Shown piece after piece: positions 29,606 through 41,032 of a stretch of 64,000 nt of DNA. The first letter of the stretch is position 1. Every line of letters starts with the position of its first letter. The notes below the pieces were generated by a model. The model saw only the letters and a list, made by a program, of their open reading frames with translations, was not told the DNA's origin and searched no databases. Source of the stretch: Taeniopygia guttata (Eukaryota; Chordata; Aves; Passeriformes; Estrildidae); contig NC_133030.1 of NCBI RefSeq assembly GCF_048771995.1, positions 59,986,001-60,050,000 on the forward strand. The letters run 5' to 3'. The position numbers and the translations under genes are program-made.

Positions 29606-32590
29606 ATAGAAGTGTTTCTAATAAAAAGGACTAGCAGTTGTGGACATCAATGCCCTTCAAACTACATGCACGGGGCCCTTATTAATTAGTTCCTGAGCCT
29701 GCTCTCCTACAACCCTTGGGAGTAGCTCTGCGGACAGTTTTTTCCATAACACCTAAGATTTTTTTACTCAAGCACTTCTTGATTACTGTGGCCAAGACAG
29801 CATCAATCACCACTTCACCCCCAAGAACATCTCTACAGACAAACTACAGGTCTAGGAGGGCACTTTTCCTAGTTGGCTCCCACAGTACCCATGTCAAAAA
29901 GCTACTTTCAGTATGTACTTCCAGAATTTTCTGGGCTTGTTCAGCTCTTCCCTATGATGTCTCCATTTGCAGCTAAGAAGTTGGGGTACACCATGAGTAT
30001 GACTTTGTGTGACTGATATAGAGTTTTCCTTTCATTCCTTATAGCATTATCCACCAGTGTCATCATCCTGGCTCAGTGATCCCTTAGAGACTGAGTGAAG
30101 CTCACAGAGGGAATAGATTGTCTCAGAAAAGGGATGGCAGACAGTGTCCAAGTGTGCTCTTACTCTAGAGGAAAGGTGTGGCAGCAATTCCCCCTGCTGA
30201 TTGAGCAGTGCCTTCTCCATGTCCTGCATGCTCAGGTCTGTGTCAGATTTTCCCCAGGCGGTGTCTAAGGATGGGTAGCTCCTCCATACAGACCCCAGTG
30301 AACACAAGGAGGAATATTAGCGCTGCCTCTTGCACGGTCCCTGACCAGCTGCAGCTGCCAGCAAGAATTTCTGGGTCCATCTAAAATGGTCACCCTGGCT
30401 GTGACAGTATTAGAGGAAAGGGGGATGAAAGCCATCTTCGTAGCCGCTGTAGTGTGACGACTCATCTTTAATGGAAAGGAAGCACTGAAGATTTGTGATC
30501 AAAATGAATAACAAAAGTCAGGGAGTCCACAATCAGAAAACTTTATTACCTAACTACACACTGGGCTTGGAAATCAATGTGTTAGTCCCCTGACATGAGC
30601 ACAAGGCAGTGGGTTTTGGATAAAGGGGTAGGGTTAAAGGGAAGAGAAGAAAAAGAGGGAGAGATGAATTAAAGGAAGAGAGAAAGAAAAAGACAAAGAA
30701 GAAAAGAGAGACAAAAAAAGAACACCCGTCCTGGTTCCAGTGTTGATCCACTTAATGGAATGTCAATCCTGGCTGCAGTGCCAATCCTGGCAATAATGCT
30801 GAGTTCAGCATCAGTCCAGCTGTGCTGGTCTGGTCTATGAGATGTCCAGGGCCCTGAGGGCACTTTCCAGGCTTGGGGGTTACCTTTTTATCGACAGGTT
30901 TCTCTACCCTAAACACAGGTTTCCCACTTTCTATGTCAATTAATTACCATGTACAGTCTTTTCTTTCTGGCCTTCCTGCACATGGGTCAGAGGGCTTTGG
31001 TGGTTTTTGAGGGTCTTAATCCTACTCTATAGTCCACGCCCTCTTCTTGGCCTTATTCTTGTGCTTATGCTGTACTGTGCTGTGGCTCTTTCTCACAGAA
31101 AAGTGCTGCCCTATTTCCTCCTGGCCCCCCTTCTCCAGCCATATATTGGTCTTTCTCACAGCATTTTAATGCCAGCAGTCCTTGGCTATTACCAACAGTT
31201 CCTGGTTGGCTCCACTGCCATACAATTATCAATGTTAGAGACTCACTCATTGGTCCCTTATATTCTGAGAATCAAGAGCTCAAAAGGTCTCACTTTGGAC
31301 ACTTTACAGTTGCAACAGAGTGGGATTTAGTCATAGTAATGTTCCATCATTCAGGTCTTTTCTCTGTAACTTTGTTTGAAAGTTTGTCAACAAGGATATT
31401 ACTCCACTTGGGTTCTTAGTCAAAAAAAGTCAGCAAAGAAAAATAAATCAGCAAAGAAAAATAATTTTCCAAGCCTGTTCATTAAAAAAAAAAAAAAAAA
31501 AAAAAAAAAAGTGCTAGTTAGACACCTGTTAGTTCCTGGGAACAAATTATGTTTCTGATACATTCAAAAGGAGCTTAATATGAATGGAGTTTGTCAAGGC
31601 TTAGGCCTAATGAGGATTTCTCACATTGTAGTGCAGACAGGGGCAAGGGGAGTCCATCACCACAATCCACCCTGCAATGGAAGTCAGCTTCTCTGGGCCT
31701 CCACACAGTAGTCATCTCTGGATGCTGTGCTGGGGAGACTGCCAAGACAACACTGTTATGGACAGGCTTACAACGAAAACTTCAAAGTAACCAAAAAAAA
31801 AAAAAAAAAAGCAGGCCAGTTAATTAAAATCAAGTCAACCTGTTTAGTACAGAGAGAACAACTGGAAGCCAAAGCCTCCGGCTAGTCCGGAGACTGTTTC
31901 AACAATTTAGTAATTGTACACCTGGGGGTGTTTCCAAGGATATCAGCTCCAAGCAAAGACCCGGGTGTCACACACCCCAGGCCTTTTAAAGTCTCTCTCT
32001 TCTTCCCTTCTTGGGGCGCTCAGGATCCGTGCTGTGATCGGTTTCTTTTTCTGTTGCTGATTGGCCCATAAGCTGGTGCAATCATTTTGAGATTCTTGCT
32101 TCTTATTGGCTGGTCTCTTCTCCAGTCTTAATCCAAGCTGTGGCTGTGTTCTACGATGTTATACTTCTAGAAGCTTCTCTGCCCCACCTCCACAAAGATT
32201 GGCATTTCCTCCCTGGTTCCAGTCCCCTTTTAGGTGTACACAACAGTATTGAGCTCTGATACAACTAATCACCTTACTTTGTACCCACAACATCCAACCC
32301 TGCACCACACCCTGTTAACTACATAGCCAATTATAACTTGTTACTTGTATCAAAAACAACCCTTTTTATACGTACGTTGTTAACAACATTGCCCAAAAGT
32401 CTAAATTTTATTTTTTTGTTCTATGAACAACACTGTTGCTGCTGCTGATGGCAGAGTGCTGCTGCGCAGAAGCTTTTTATCTTCTCTTTCTGTATCCCAC
32501 ATTCTCCTCTCTTTTCCTCGGGGATGTGAGGTGGTTTTCTGCTACTGCCTGTGAAGCCCACAAGCACAGCTGTATGCATGATCACCTCTT
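29606..32590. other. Unassigned 3-kb spacer, unit 3
   Basis: Purine-rich tract at about 30640-30720; otherwise as in unit 1. No gene recognised. Confidence 0.4.
31484..31510 (+). repeat. Poly(A) tract, 27 A
   Basis: Longest version of this tract in the window. Confidence 0.95.
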
Positions 32591-33018
32591 TCAGCAGCCA
32601 TTGAGCAGCACACTTGCGAGCTGACGCCGAAGATCCTGGTACTCGCTCATCACCTGAGAGTGGGCAGCTGGACACCGTGCCAGCTGATGGAAGAGATTGG
32701 GTGGCTCAGATGCTGCAATGTCCAGGGGCAAGCTAATCTCCTGAGGCAATCTCTTGTTGCCTATGATAAAGTGGTTAAGGCATTTCTCCTCCAGAGAGCA
32801 GCGCAGGTCACACTGATATCTCGCAGGCGCCGCAAGAAATCCCTCCTGCGCCATTGTGACACGGGGAGACTGTTCAGGAGGTGCATGACGATGGTCATCA
32901 GGGTGTAGGTGGAAAAGCTTGTGCCCAGCAGAAGGCGGCAGAAAAGCTGCAGACATCTCAGGTTGACCAACATCTCTTGCAGCCTGCAACTCACCTCAGA
33001 GCAGTCAAAGAGTGTCAA
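32591..33018 (-). pseudogene. Truncated ITPRIPL1-like copy, unit 3, frameshifted
   Basis: A one-base deletion (gcgcaggtcacac at about 32802, against gcgcaggttcacac in units 1, 2 and 5) splits the C-terminal frame in two. This supports the view that the fragment is not under coding constraint. Confidence 0.82.
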
Positions 33019-33309
33019 TAAGGACTGGAGGGATCACAGCCTTTTCTGGAGGCAGCTCCAACCTTGGCAGAAATAAACCAACCTACACCCCCCTGGCATG
33101 AGGCTTTCCCACTACCACTGGTCCCACCAAAGCCAATTCTCCTGTCCCGAGGCTGAAGGTAGAAGTGAAGATGAGGAGAGCAAAGAGAAAAGCAGCTGCA
33201 TAAGTTCGAGCACTAGAGTGAAGTTCCTATTAATGACTTTATGAAATGACATTACCAAATACTCCTTGGGTTAAAACTGGCTCCCCATCGCAGTAGTATG
33301 GACTTGTTT

Positions 33310-33790
33310 AGGTTGAAAAAGATCTCTAAGATTGTAGAGAGTCCACCCACAAACCTGACACTGACAAGTCGACCTTGAAACCATGTCCCCAGGTGCCACA
33401 TCCACACATTCCATAAGAGTCTCCAGACATGACAATATCATTAATTCCACGGGCAGCCATGACAACCCTTAACAACCTTTTCAGAGGAGAAATTTGTCCT
33501 TAATACCCAATCTAAGCCCCCCCCCGACAGAAGTTGAGGCCATTTCCTCTTGTCCTCTCCCTTGTTTCCTGGGAGCAGAGCCTGACCCCCACCTGGGCTG
33601 TGGCTCCACACTTCTCTCAGGGAGTTGTAGAGAACAAGAAAGCCCCCCTGAGCCTCCTCTTCTCCATTCTCAGCCCCTCCAGCTCCCTCAGCTGCTCCCC
33701 ATCAGGCTTGATCACCAGACCCTTTCCTGTGCTCAGGCCTTTGCCACCACTGCTTTGGGACCTGTTGCAGCATTCCACACTCCACACAGG
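33310..33790 (-). mobile_element. Antisense CR1 fragment, unit 3
   Basis: As in unit 1; one extra C in the poly(C) run near 33517. Confidence 0.85.
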
Positions 33791-34506
33791 CAGCTTTTTA
33801 TCTAACCCTTTCTTGCTCTGAGTGAAAGATGAACCCCTTTTCTTTGCTGTGACCTAACTTGCAGTCTGATTGCTGGCTCTGCTTGTTTACTTCCCTTTTG
33901 CATCACCCTCACAAAAGAAAAAGTCACCATACTAAAGAAACTGCTGCTAGAGGGGAGTAGAGAAAGTCAGCAAGTACTTTGTGAGCAATTCCCATCCTTT
34001 ATTCATCAGTGCATATGATTTGGGCTAGCCAAACAATTGGAAACGGTTGTTTCCCTCTTCCCCTGCTCAGGGTGCTTTAACAAGGGAAGACTGATGTTCT
34101 GGAGAGGGGAAGTACGTCCACAGCCATTCACTTGTTATGATTCTCCAGGGCCAGAGTGGAATACATAAACCTCTGGCTCCAGCTAGAGGCCACTTACGGC
34201 TGGGTTTCTAAGCAGAACAGATCTCTCTTTATGAAGTATCACTCTGCTCTGTTAAGGTGTGTGGTACAATAGGCCCAATATCTCATAGGGAACAAGAAAC
34301 AAGAGAATAGAGAAATTGATGCTTCCCGGGAAGCGGCTGAACATTGCTCGTCTATGAGAAGTAGAGAATAAATGTTTTTTCTCCTTTACTTTTGCATGCA
34401 CAAACTCAATTTTTTCACTTTAATTAACAGCCTTATCTCAACTGACTACTTGTTTTCCATTTTATGTTCTCTCCCCTGTCGCACTAGGAAAGGGAGTGTG
34501 ATGGAG
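33791..34506. other. Unassigned spacer across the unit 3/4 boundary
   Basis: Same possible LTR-derived spacer as at the other boundaries. Confidence 0.35.
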
Positions 34507-35154
34507 TGGCTTAGTGACCACCTGGCGTTCAGCCAAGGTGAACCCACTACACCCATTTTAAAAAAGGCTAGAAAGGAACACTCTGGAAATGACCAACCCA
34601 TCAGCCTCATGTCAGTGCCTCGGAAAACCACGGAACACATCCTCCTTGAAGCTATGCTAAGGCACATGGAGAACAGGGAGGTGATTTGGGACAGCCGAGG
34701 GGGAGTCTTGCCTGACCTACCCAGTGGCCTCCAATGATGGATCGAGTACATGAAGGGACAAGGGCAAGGCTACAGGTGTCATTTATCTGGACTACCGTAA
34801 AGCCTTTGACATGATCCCCAAAACATTCTCCCTAAATTTGAGAGAGATGGATTTGGTGCCTGGACTGTTGGATGGGTAAGAAATTGCATGCATGGTGCTT
34901 CCAGAGATCAACAGCTAAGAGTCAGGATGGACCTCAAAGTTCTGTTCTCTGAGCAATGTCTATTAATATCTTCATTCATCCTGTACACAGAGGTATCCTC
35001 AGCAGGTTTGCTGATGTCACCAAGCAGCAGCTGACACACCTGAAGAAAGGAATGACTACTAAAGAGATGTGATGTGCTTGAGGAATGGAAGCATAGCAGT
35101 CTCATGTGGTTTAAAAAGATCAAGTATGAGGTGCTGCACCTGAGTCAGGGTAGG
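34507..35154 (+). mobile_element. CR1 LINE reverse-transcriptase remnant, unit 4
   Basis: Decayed CR1. Shares the variant ILKKARKEHS with unit 6 (which has ILKKARKDHS), where units 1, 2, 3 and 5 have ILKKGRKEHS. Confidence 0.85.
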
Positions 35155-35751
35155 TCTCAGGATACATGCAGGCACAGTCCGGCCGCAGGATGCCAAGAGG
35201 ATGGGAGCTCCTGCCTGTCTGTGCCCTGTCAGCCTGTTGTGTAGGCCCCAAGGCAGCCAGGCTGTTACTACAGCACCGTGTCCCTCGCTCTCTGTGCCCG
35301 GCACCTGCGGCCCTGCTGCCCTGCTCCCGGAGCCCTGTCCCCGGGCAGAGCCGTTCCCTGCCCGGGCACTGCCCCTTGGGGTGCTCCCTGCTGCGGCCTG
35401 GGCTGGCCCCAGAGCAGGGTCCCCCTGCGGGTGGCCCCGGGCGGGCCGCGTGTCCCCGGCCGGCTGTGCCCGGGCAGCTGCCTCAGCCGTGAGGGCTGCA
35501 GAGCTGCGGGAGCCCACGGCTCTCTGCCGGCCGCGCTCCAGAGCTCCCAGCTCCAGCTGGCAGGGCCTCAGCGCCCGCCCTGTGCCCTCCCGCAGGGACA
35601 GGCAGGCCAGGCCCTGCTTGCTGCCCTCATGGCGGCATTCCTGGCCCCTGCGCTCTCCAAGGGCTTCTCCGGGGCACCCTCCTGCGGCCTTTGGGTCCCT
35701 GCACGGGAGCCGTGAGAGACCGGCACAGGGGCTGTTGGCAAGGGCCTGGAG
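35155..35751. other. GC-rich, CpG-rich block, unit 4
   Basis: Carries the one-base deletion also seen in unit 3, plus a cg-to-tg change near 35630. Confidence 0.5.
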
Positions 35752-36023
35752 GGACAGCGCCAGGGCCAGTGGCTTCCCACTGACAGAGGGCAGCCTTAGG
35801 CTGGAGCTGTGCAAGGACTTCTGCTCTCTGAGGCTGCTGAGCCTCTGGCCCACGCTGCCCACAGGAGCTGTGGCTGCCCCATCCCTGGCTGTGTTCCAGG
35901 CCAGCTTGGATGGGCCTTGGAGCAACCTGGCCTAGCGGAAGGTGTCCCTGCCCTTGGCAGCAGGGCTGGGACAAGACAATTTCTAAGCACCCTTCCAAGC
36001 CAAGGCATTCTGGGATTCTGTGA
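35752..36023 (+). mobile_element. CR1 LINE 3' end, unit 4
   Basis: Typical CR1 3' tip. Confidence 0.88.
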
Positions 36024-37159
36024 TCAGAGGGGCTGGGGGTGGCTTGGCTTAATTTCGGCTAGAGATAATTCACCGCTCTGAGTTTGGTTGAGTTCAAGGA
36101 GTCATGTTCATGAGCCCAGATTCACAGCCTATGACATTTACCACTACTATAGGCCTGGCTGAGATCAATAAAGTCTTGCACACTCCAGATTCTGCACAAA
36201 TTGCCTTTTATTGACACCAGAGCAAAGCGTTTTCCCGTTCGCTACTTATAAATGCACTAACTCTAGAGCAGGAATATGGGTTGCAACAGATAGTAAGACT
36301 GGATATGGCTTTACATCTGTACAAAATTTATTATCACGCATGTAATTTATTATAGGCATATGATATAGAATATATATTACAGAGTTATATTCATATTTAA
36401 TGTATACAGCAAGTATATATCAGATGTATGCTATATATGTAATAAATATATCTATTTTATGAAAAACCTTCCAGACATAAAGGGACTATGAGCAACAATA
36501 TGTGTCATAACAGACACTGACAATAAATATGTGTTCTACTGTTACTATTTAAACAAAATTACATATGCAACTCTTTAAAATTACTTTTTATCCTTATGTA
36601 ACTCCATATTTCATATTTTGATATTATTTCTATTACTATATTGTTTGGATTTATCGTATTTTACTAGTATATATGATAATTAATAAACTTTATAGTATAT
36701 AACAGGCATACACAATATATCTATCTATGAAACAAAATCCTTGATTCTGCTATAGATAAAATTTCATGTCAGCTCCAACACACATGGTCTAATGCTGATA
36801 TAAAGGTGTCTCTTCCAGGGACATGGAGAGGCTCCATCCATTGACTCATCCCGGGTCACCAGTGCCAGTCTTTCCTCATACTCTCTTTTGCCCCATTTCT
36901 TTTTTTCTTTTTCTGTCCCAGATTCCCACTTTTTTCATGCTTGAAATTTTAGCTCTCCTCAAAGGCAGGGAAGAACTGCCTATTGCAGGTGGGGTTTGGA
37001 GACTTTAGCTCAGCATGTAGAGCAGGGCTCAATGACAACTGGGTGCCTTTTTTGGAAAGTGAAATGATAGAAAGAAGTAGAATAAACCCTCCCGCGGCAG
37101 TCCACCTTCTGAGGTGCCAGCAGAGGCTGTTGGACCTTCTCCAGAGCCTTTGCACGCAT
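36024..37159. other. AT-rich spacer and downstream flank, unit 4
   Basis: AT-rich from about 36210 to 36760. No gene seen. Confidence 0.5.
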
Positions 37160-37204
37160 CCTCTTCTCCTTAGCACCAAATTTGTTGGTGCTAAGGAGAA
37201 GAGG
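37160..37204 (-). repeat. Perfect hairpin in presumed 3' UTR, unit 4
   Basis: Unchanged arms, loop and spacing. Confidence 0.92.
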
Positions 37205-37276
37205 TGGTTGTCTGCTGCCAGCTGCGAGCAGCACAAGCACAGCTCTGTGCACATGGCCATGGCTCCTGCCCTTCCT

Positions 37277-38836
37277 TCAGTTATCCTCTCCGAGAGCGAT
37301 TCTTTTGAACCTCTTCTGCAGCAGCCGGTAATCCCGCATTGCCTGGGCGTGGGCAGCTGGCCGCTGCGCCAGGTGACGGAAGAGATTGGATGTCCTACCC
37401 ACTTTTACATCTGGGGGTAAATTGATGTCCTGAGGAAACGTCCGGTTACCCACAATGAAGTGCTCGAGGAATTTTTGTTGCAAACATATATGCAGGCTGT
37501 CCCTGATGTCCGTCAGTCGCTCCCGGAGATGTCCCCTGCGCCACGATGATGCGGGCATGGCAATGAGCAGGTGCATGACAATGGTCTTCATGGTGTAGGT
37601 GGTAAAGCTGAGGCCCCGAACAAGGCAGGAGAAGAACTGAAGGCATTTGAGGTGCAAGCTGTCAGGGGGGGCCTGCCTGGCAATGTACTTGAAGAACTCA
37701 GCCTCTGCCACAGCGTAGGACTCACGCCAGATTGTGCTTAGTGTGTAGGCCTCTCTAGGTTGGCTGCTCACAAAGACGGCTGAGTCACCTCTCCGCACCC
37801 CGAACAGCGTCTCAATCCTGAAGCTTTCTTCACCATTGGTCACCTTGAATTGGCAGGAGCGTGCGGAGGGCAGCAGCGTTAAATGCCAGTTGTGTGACTG
37901 AGGGAAAGCTGGCCACATTGTTTTCACCAGTTGCCGGAACCAGCGGGCAGTTTTCTGCACGTCCAGGTAGGAGTCGGTGCACAGGGTGTCTAGGAGGCTG
38001 GGTTCCTGATTGCTCCTCAGCTCCTCCTCGGGGTGGTGCAGGAAGCACAGCATGTTCTCACCCAGCTGCTGCCCCGTGCAGGTGCACTCCAGCTGCACGC
38101 GGACACGGAAGTTCCTCACGTGCCTCTGCCTCGCGCTGTCCAGCTCCAGGTGGAAGCTGTGGCCTCGGGGAGGAGTCATGGGTACGAGCACACGGTACAC
38201 GACATCCTGCTCACGGGGACTCCAACCTTCAAAGGCACTGCCCACCCCGATGGCTCGGTGTAGGACTGGGTAGAAACTGTAAGACAAGACATGCGCAAAG
38301 TAAAATGTATAATTGTCCATCAGGTCAGTTACCCACCCACAGCCTCTCTGCAGGTCCTGTGCAGGCCACTGTATGCGCTCCATTATATCTTGTCCAACAC
38401 GATCGTCAACATCGTTGTCTTCTTCTTGGACTACATTTTCAACATCACTGTCGTTGTTTTCTGCAAGTGCAGCCCCATTGACAACATCAATTCCATCACT
38501 GTCATCTTCATTTCCAGCAACATCGCCAACTTCCTCTTCATTTGCACCATGGTTTTCTTCTTCATTCTGCTCTCTCCTCGGGCTGCTTTTCCACCCAATA
38601 ATCCACAGGACCAAGACTAGGGCCAGGAGCACAGTAACAGCTAAGAGCTGCAAGTGTTGCATCTTCTTCTGGGAGAGCTGCTCCACCTCCTGCTCCAGCC
38701 GGAGCATCTCCCATTCCAGGTACTTTGCACGCGCTTCCATGCGCCAACGTGTTTCCTCATCCAAAGCATCACCCACGGGCGGCGGGTACTGGATGAGACG
38801 TTGCAAGAGCGCGAACAGGGACACGACTGGATCCAT
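37277..38836 (-). CDS. ITPRIPL1-like protein, copy 4
   Basis: Intact 519-residue frame. Differences from copy 1: Pro60Gln, Ala68Thr (inside the membrane segment, still compatible with it), Phe186Tyr, Ile218Val and His507Gln. It shares Tyr186 with copy 2 but Val218 with copies 5 and 6. Splice donor at 39143 and acceptor at 38840. Confidence 0.93.
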   Translation of the reverse strand: MDPVVSLFALLQRLIQYPPPVGDALDEETRWRMEARAKYLEWEMLRLEQEVEQLSQKKMQHLQLLAVTVLLALVLVLWIIGWKSSPRREQNEEENHGANEEEVGDVAGNEDDSDGIDVVNGAALAENNDSDVENVVQEEDNDVDDRVGQDIMERIQWPAQDLQRGCGWVTDLMDNYTFYFAHVLSYSFYPVLHRAIGVGSAFEGWSPREQDVVYRVLVPMTPPRGHSFHLELDSARQRHVRNFRVRVQLECTCTGQQLGENMLCFLHHPEEELRSNQEPSLLDTLCTDSYLDVQKTARWFRQLVKTMWPAFPQSHNWHLTLLPSARSCQFKVTNGEESFRIETLFGVRRGDSAVFVSSQPREAYTLSTIWRESYAVAEAEFFKYIARQAPPDSLHLKCLQFFSCLVRGLSFTTYTMKTIVMHLLIAMPASSWRRGHLRERLTDIRDSLHICLQQKFLEHFIVGNRTFPQDINLPPDVKVGRTSNLFRHLAQRPAAHAQAMRDYRLLQKRFKRIALGEDN

Positions 38837-39144
38837 GGTCTGCAGGAGGAGGGAGAGAAGGCCTTGAGTGGGGAAGGGAGGGTGGGAACTACTGGTTGCT
38901 GCAGGGAGGACAGGATGCTCAGGGTTCTGGGCACAGGAAGGACAGGGCCCCAGACAGCTGGCAGGCAGCAAGGGCTATCCCAGTGCCCCTGGAGCTGCAG
39001 CAGCAGCAGCAGCCCTGTGGCCTGCCCAAGGCTCTCCCATGAGGGGCTGTCCCTGCAGGCAGGGGGAGAAGCCAGCCCCGGTTGCAGCGTTTCTGCCCCA
39101 GCCCTTGTCCCCAGCCCAGCCTCCGCGCCGCGTGTGTACTCACC

Positions 39145-39241
39145 GCTTGCCCAAGCAATAGAGGGCCAGCGTTAACCTGCAGGGGCCTTTTATTGCTTCC
39201 CCCTCTGTGACACGTCCTCTGTGATGTCACAGGTGTCAGAG
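39145..39241 (-). promoter_or_regulatory. Core promoter of copy 4
   Basis: TATA-like element at 39196-39187, CRE-like TGACATCA at 39229-39222. Confidence 0.62.
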
Positions 39242-39763
39242 CGCATCACAGCCCAGCCAACCCCACCCTTTGTGACCTCAGCCAGCTCCTCCCTCAGGAA
39301 CTCAGAAAGGCCCTGGTGCACTGCTTAAGGCTGCTTTTGAGTGAAGCTTCTTCAAATAACTCCCATTGTTCTCTCTTTTGGATTTATTTTCATCTGCCTT
39401 CCACTCACAATCTCATAGATATCCCTGTTGGAAGGCGCCCTTGAGGATCATTGAGTTTAAGCTTTGACTCCTCATGGGTTGAGCTACACTCAAATCTCAG
39501 AATCAGAGTGGTTGAAAAAGTACCTGAAGATCCCACAGTGTGACCGCGAACCTAACACTGCCTACTCCTTTAAGAAATGGAGTCCTCAAATATTCCATGC
39601 CTTTTCAATCCCTCCAAGAGTGGGGACTCAGCTATTTCCCTAGGCAGCCACTTTCCACACTTGACAGTACTTTTGATGAAAGCAGTTTTTCTAAGATCCA
39701 ATGTAAATATCTATATCTGTTGCAACGTGGGGTCATTTTCCTTGTTCTTATTGCTTGTTTCCT

Positions 39764-40434
39764 TGTGTCACTGGACAAGTGGGATGTTCAGACATGCCCA
39801 TTGTTAGCCAAAGATTTTGTCAACAGTTCACGTTTAAGAAATCACTCTGGCCCGCGAGTTCTAAAGATCAAATCTATTTATAAAATGAATTATTTATTAA
39901 ACAAACAAGAGATAATAGGTGAAAGATCTCGGAGTTACTTACTACTCAGTATAAAACTAAAAGGAACTAGAAGTAGATTAAACCATAACAAACAATGTAC
40001 AACATGGAGGTATCTATATCAAAGCTTGTCAAAGAAACAGGAGTCAAATCTTACACACCACAGTGATGATGATGATAATTATTTGGATGTCTTTCACTTA
40101 ACCTCTTCAGCAGTAATTGGAAAACAAGTGTCCTTGTCCACAAGAGAAACACCACACATTTCCAGAGAAATGTATAGAAAATTTCTTCTTTGTGAAAGTT
40201 TGGTATGGCTTTTTAGAGTTATAAAGTGAGGTGCCTGTCAGTCAGAAATCCAGCTTGTCTTTCTAGATCTCACTTTAACAGGAAGATGTTTCTTGGCAGC
40301 TGGGTGATGCCAACCCACTGTTAGCCCCACAGTGCCAAAAGAAGTCACTGCAAGTCTGTTATTCCTGTTTGAATTACCTGTCCAGGTAACAAACCACAGA
40401 TCAGCTCTTGAGCAGAATGAGATGCCCTGCCACA
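39764..40434 (-). mobile_element. Probable solo LTR (671 bp), unit 4
   Basis: Same length and ends as in the other units. Confidence 0.45.
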
Positions 40435-40543
40435 CCTGGGAGAATAAATCAATCCCCACCCGGCTACAGCCTCCCTTCAGGGAGCTGTAGGGAACTGTAA
40501 GGTGTCTATGAGGTGCTTTTTCTCTCTGCTAAGCACCCCCACT

Positions 40544-40991
40544 ATTGCAGCGGGCAGTGTTCTGAGTGCCATGACCTTTCTGAAGAAGCCTCTCAAAACA
40601 CCTCGCCGTCTGTGCTCACACCGGGTGATTTCAGCCCTTTTATGATCCGGGTGACGCAGAAGAAGAGACGGGGTCTTTGTGGGGAGTTCCAAGGTGAGCC
40701 TTTATTGAGCTTCTTCCTTGAGATGGTCCAGGGACGCAGAGCCACTCAGGCTGGGAAAGCAGGGATTTACACAGGGATCTTGAGGGACGGGACAGAACAC
40801 TAGGGCCAGTGGGATGAGGGCACAGGGGTGGAGTGAGGGGGAAGGGCCAATGGGATACATTAAATCTGCATGTCACAACAAGGCGTGCTGGGAGAAGCCT
40901 TTATCCTCAACCTCAGTGGGTATGGCTTGAGAGGTTTTCCCTCCAGGGGAGTGCTGTGGATTCTTTCCCTCTTGGCCCACCAGCCTCCACA
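40544..40991 (-). mobile_element. Solo LTR (448 bp), unit 4
   Basis: Target repeats ccccact at 40537-40543 and 40992-40998. Confidence 0.7.
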
Positions 40992-41032
40992 CCCCACTTC
41001 CCTCAGCCCTTCTTCATCAGACTTGTGCTCTT

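Larger units (their letters stand above)
22826..34245. repeat. Tandem unit 3 (11,420 bp)
   Basis: Same layout. In the gene region it is nearer to unit 1 than to its neighbour unit 2. Confidence 0.97.
39426..41032 (-). mobile_element. Antisense CR1, split, unit 4
   Basis: CR1 blocks at 39426-39763, 40435-40543 and 40992-41032. Confidence 0.82.
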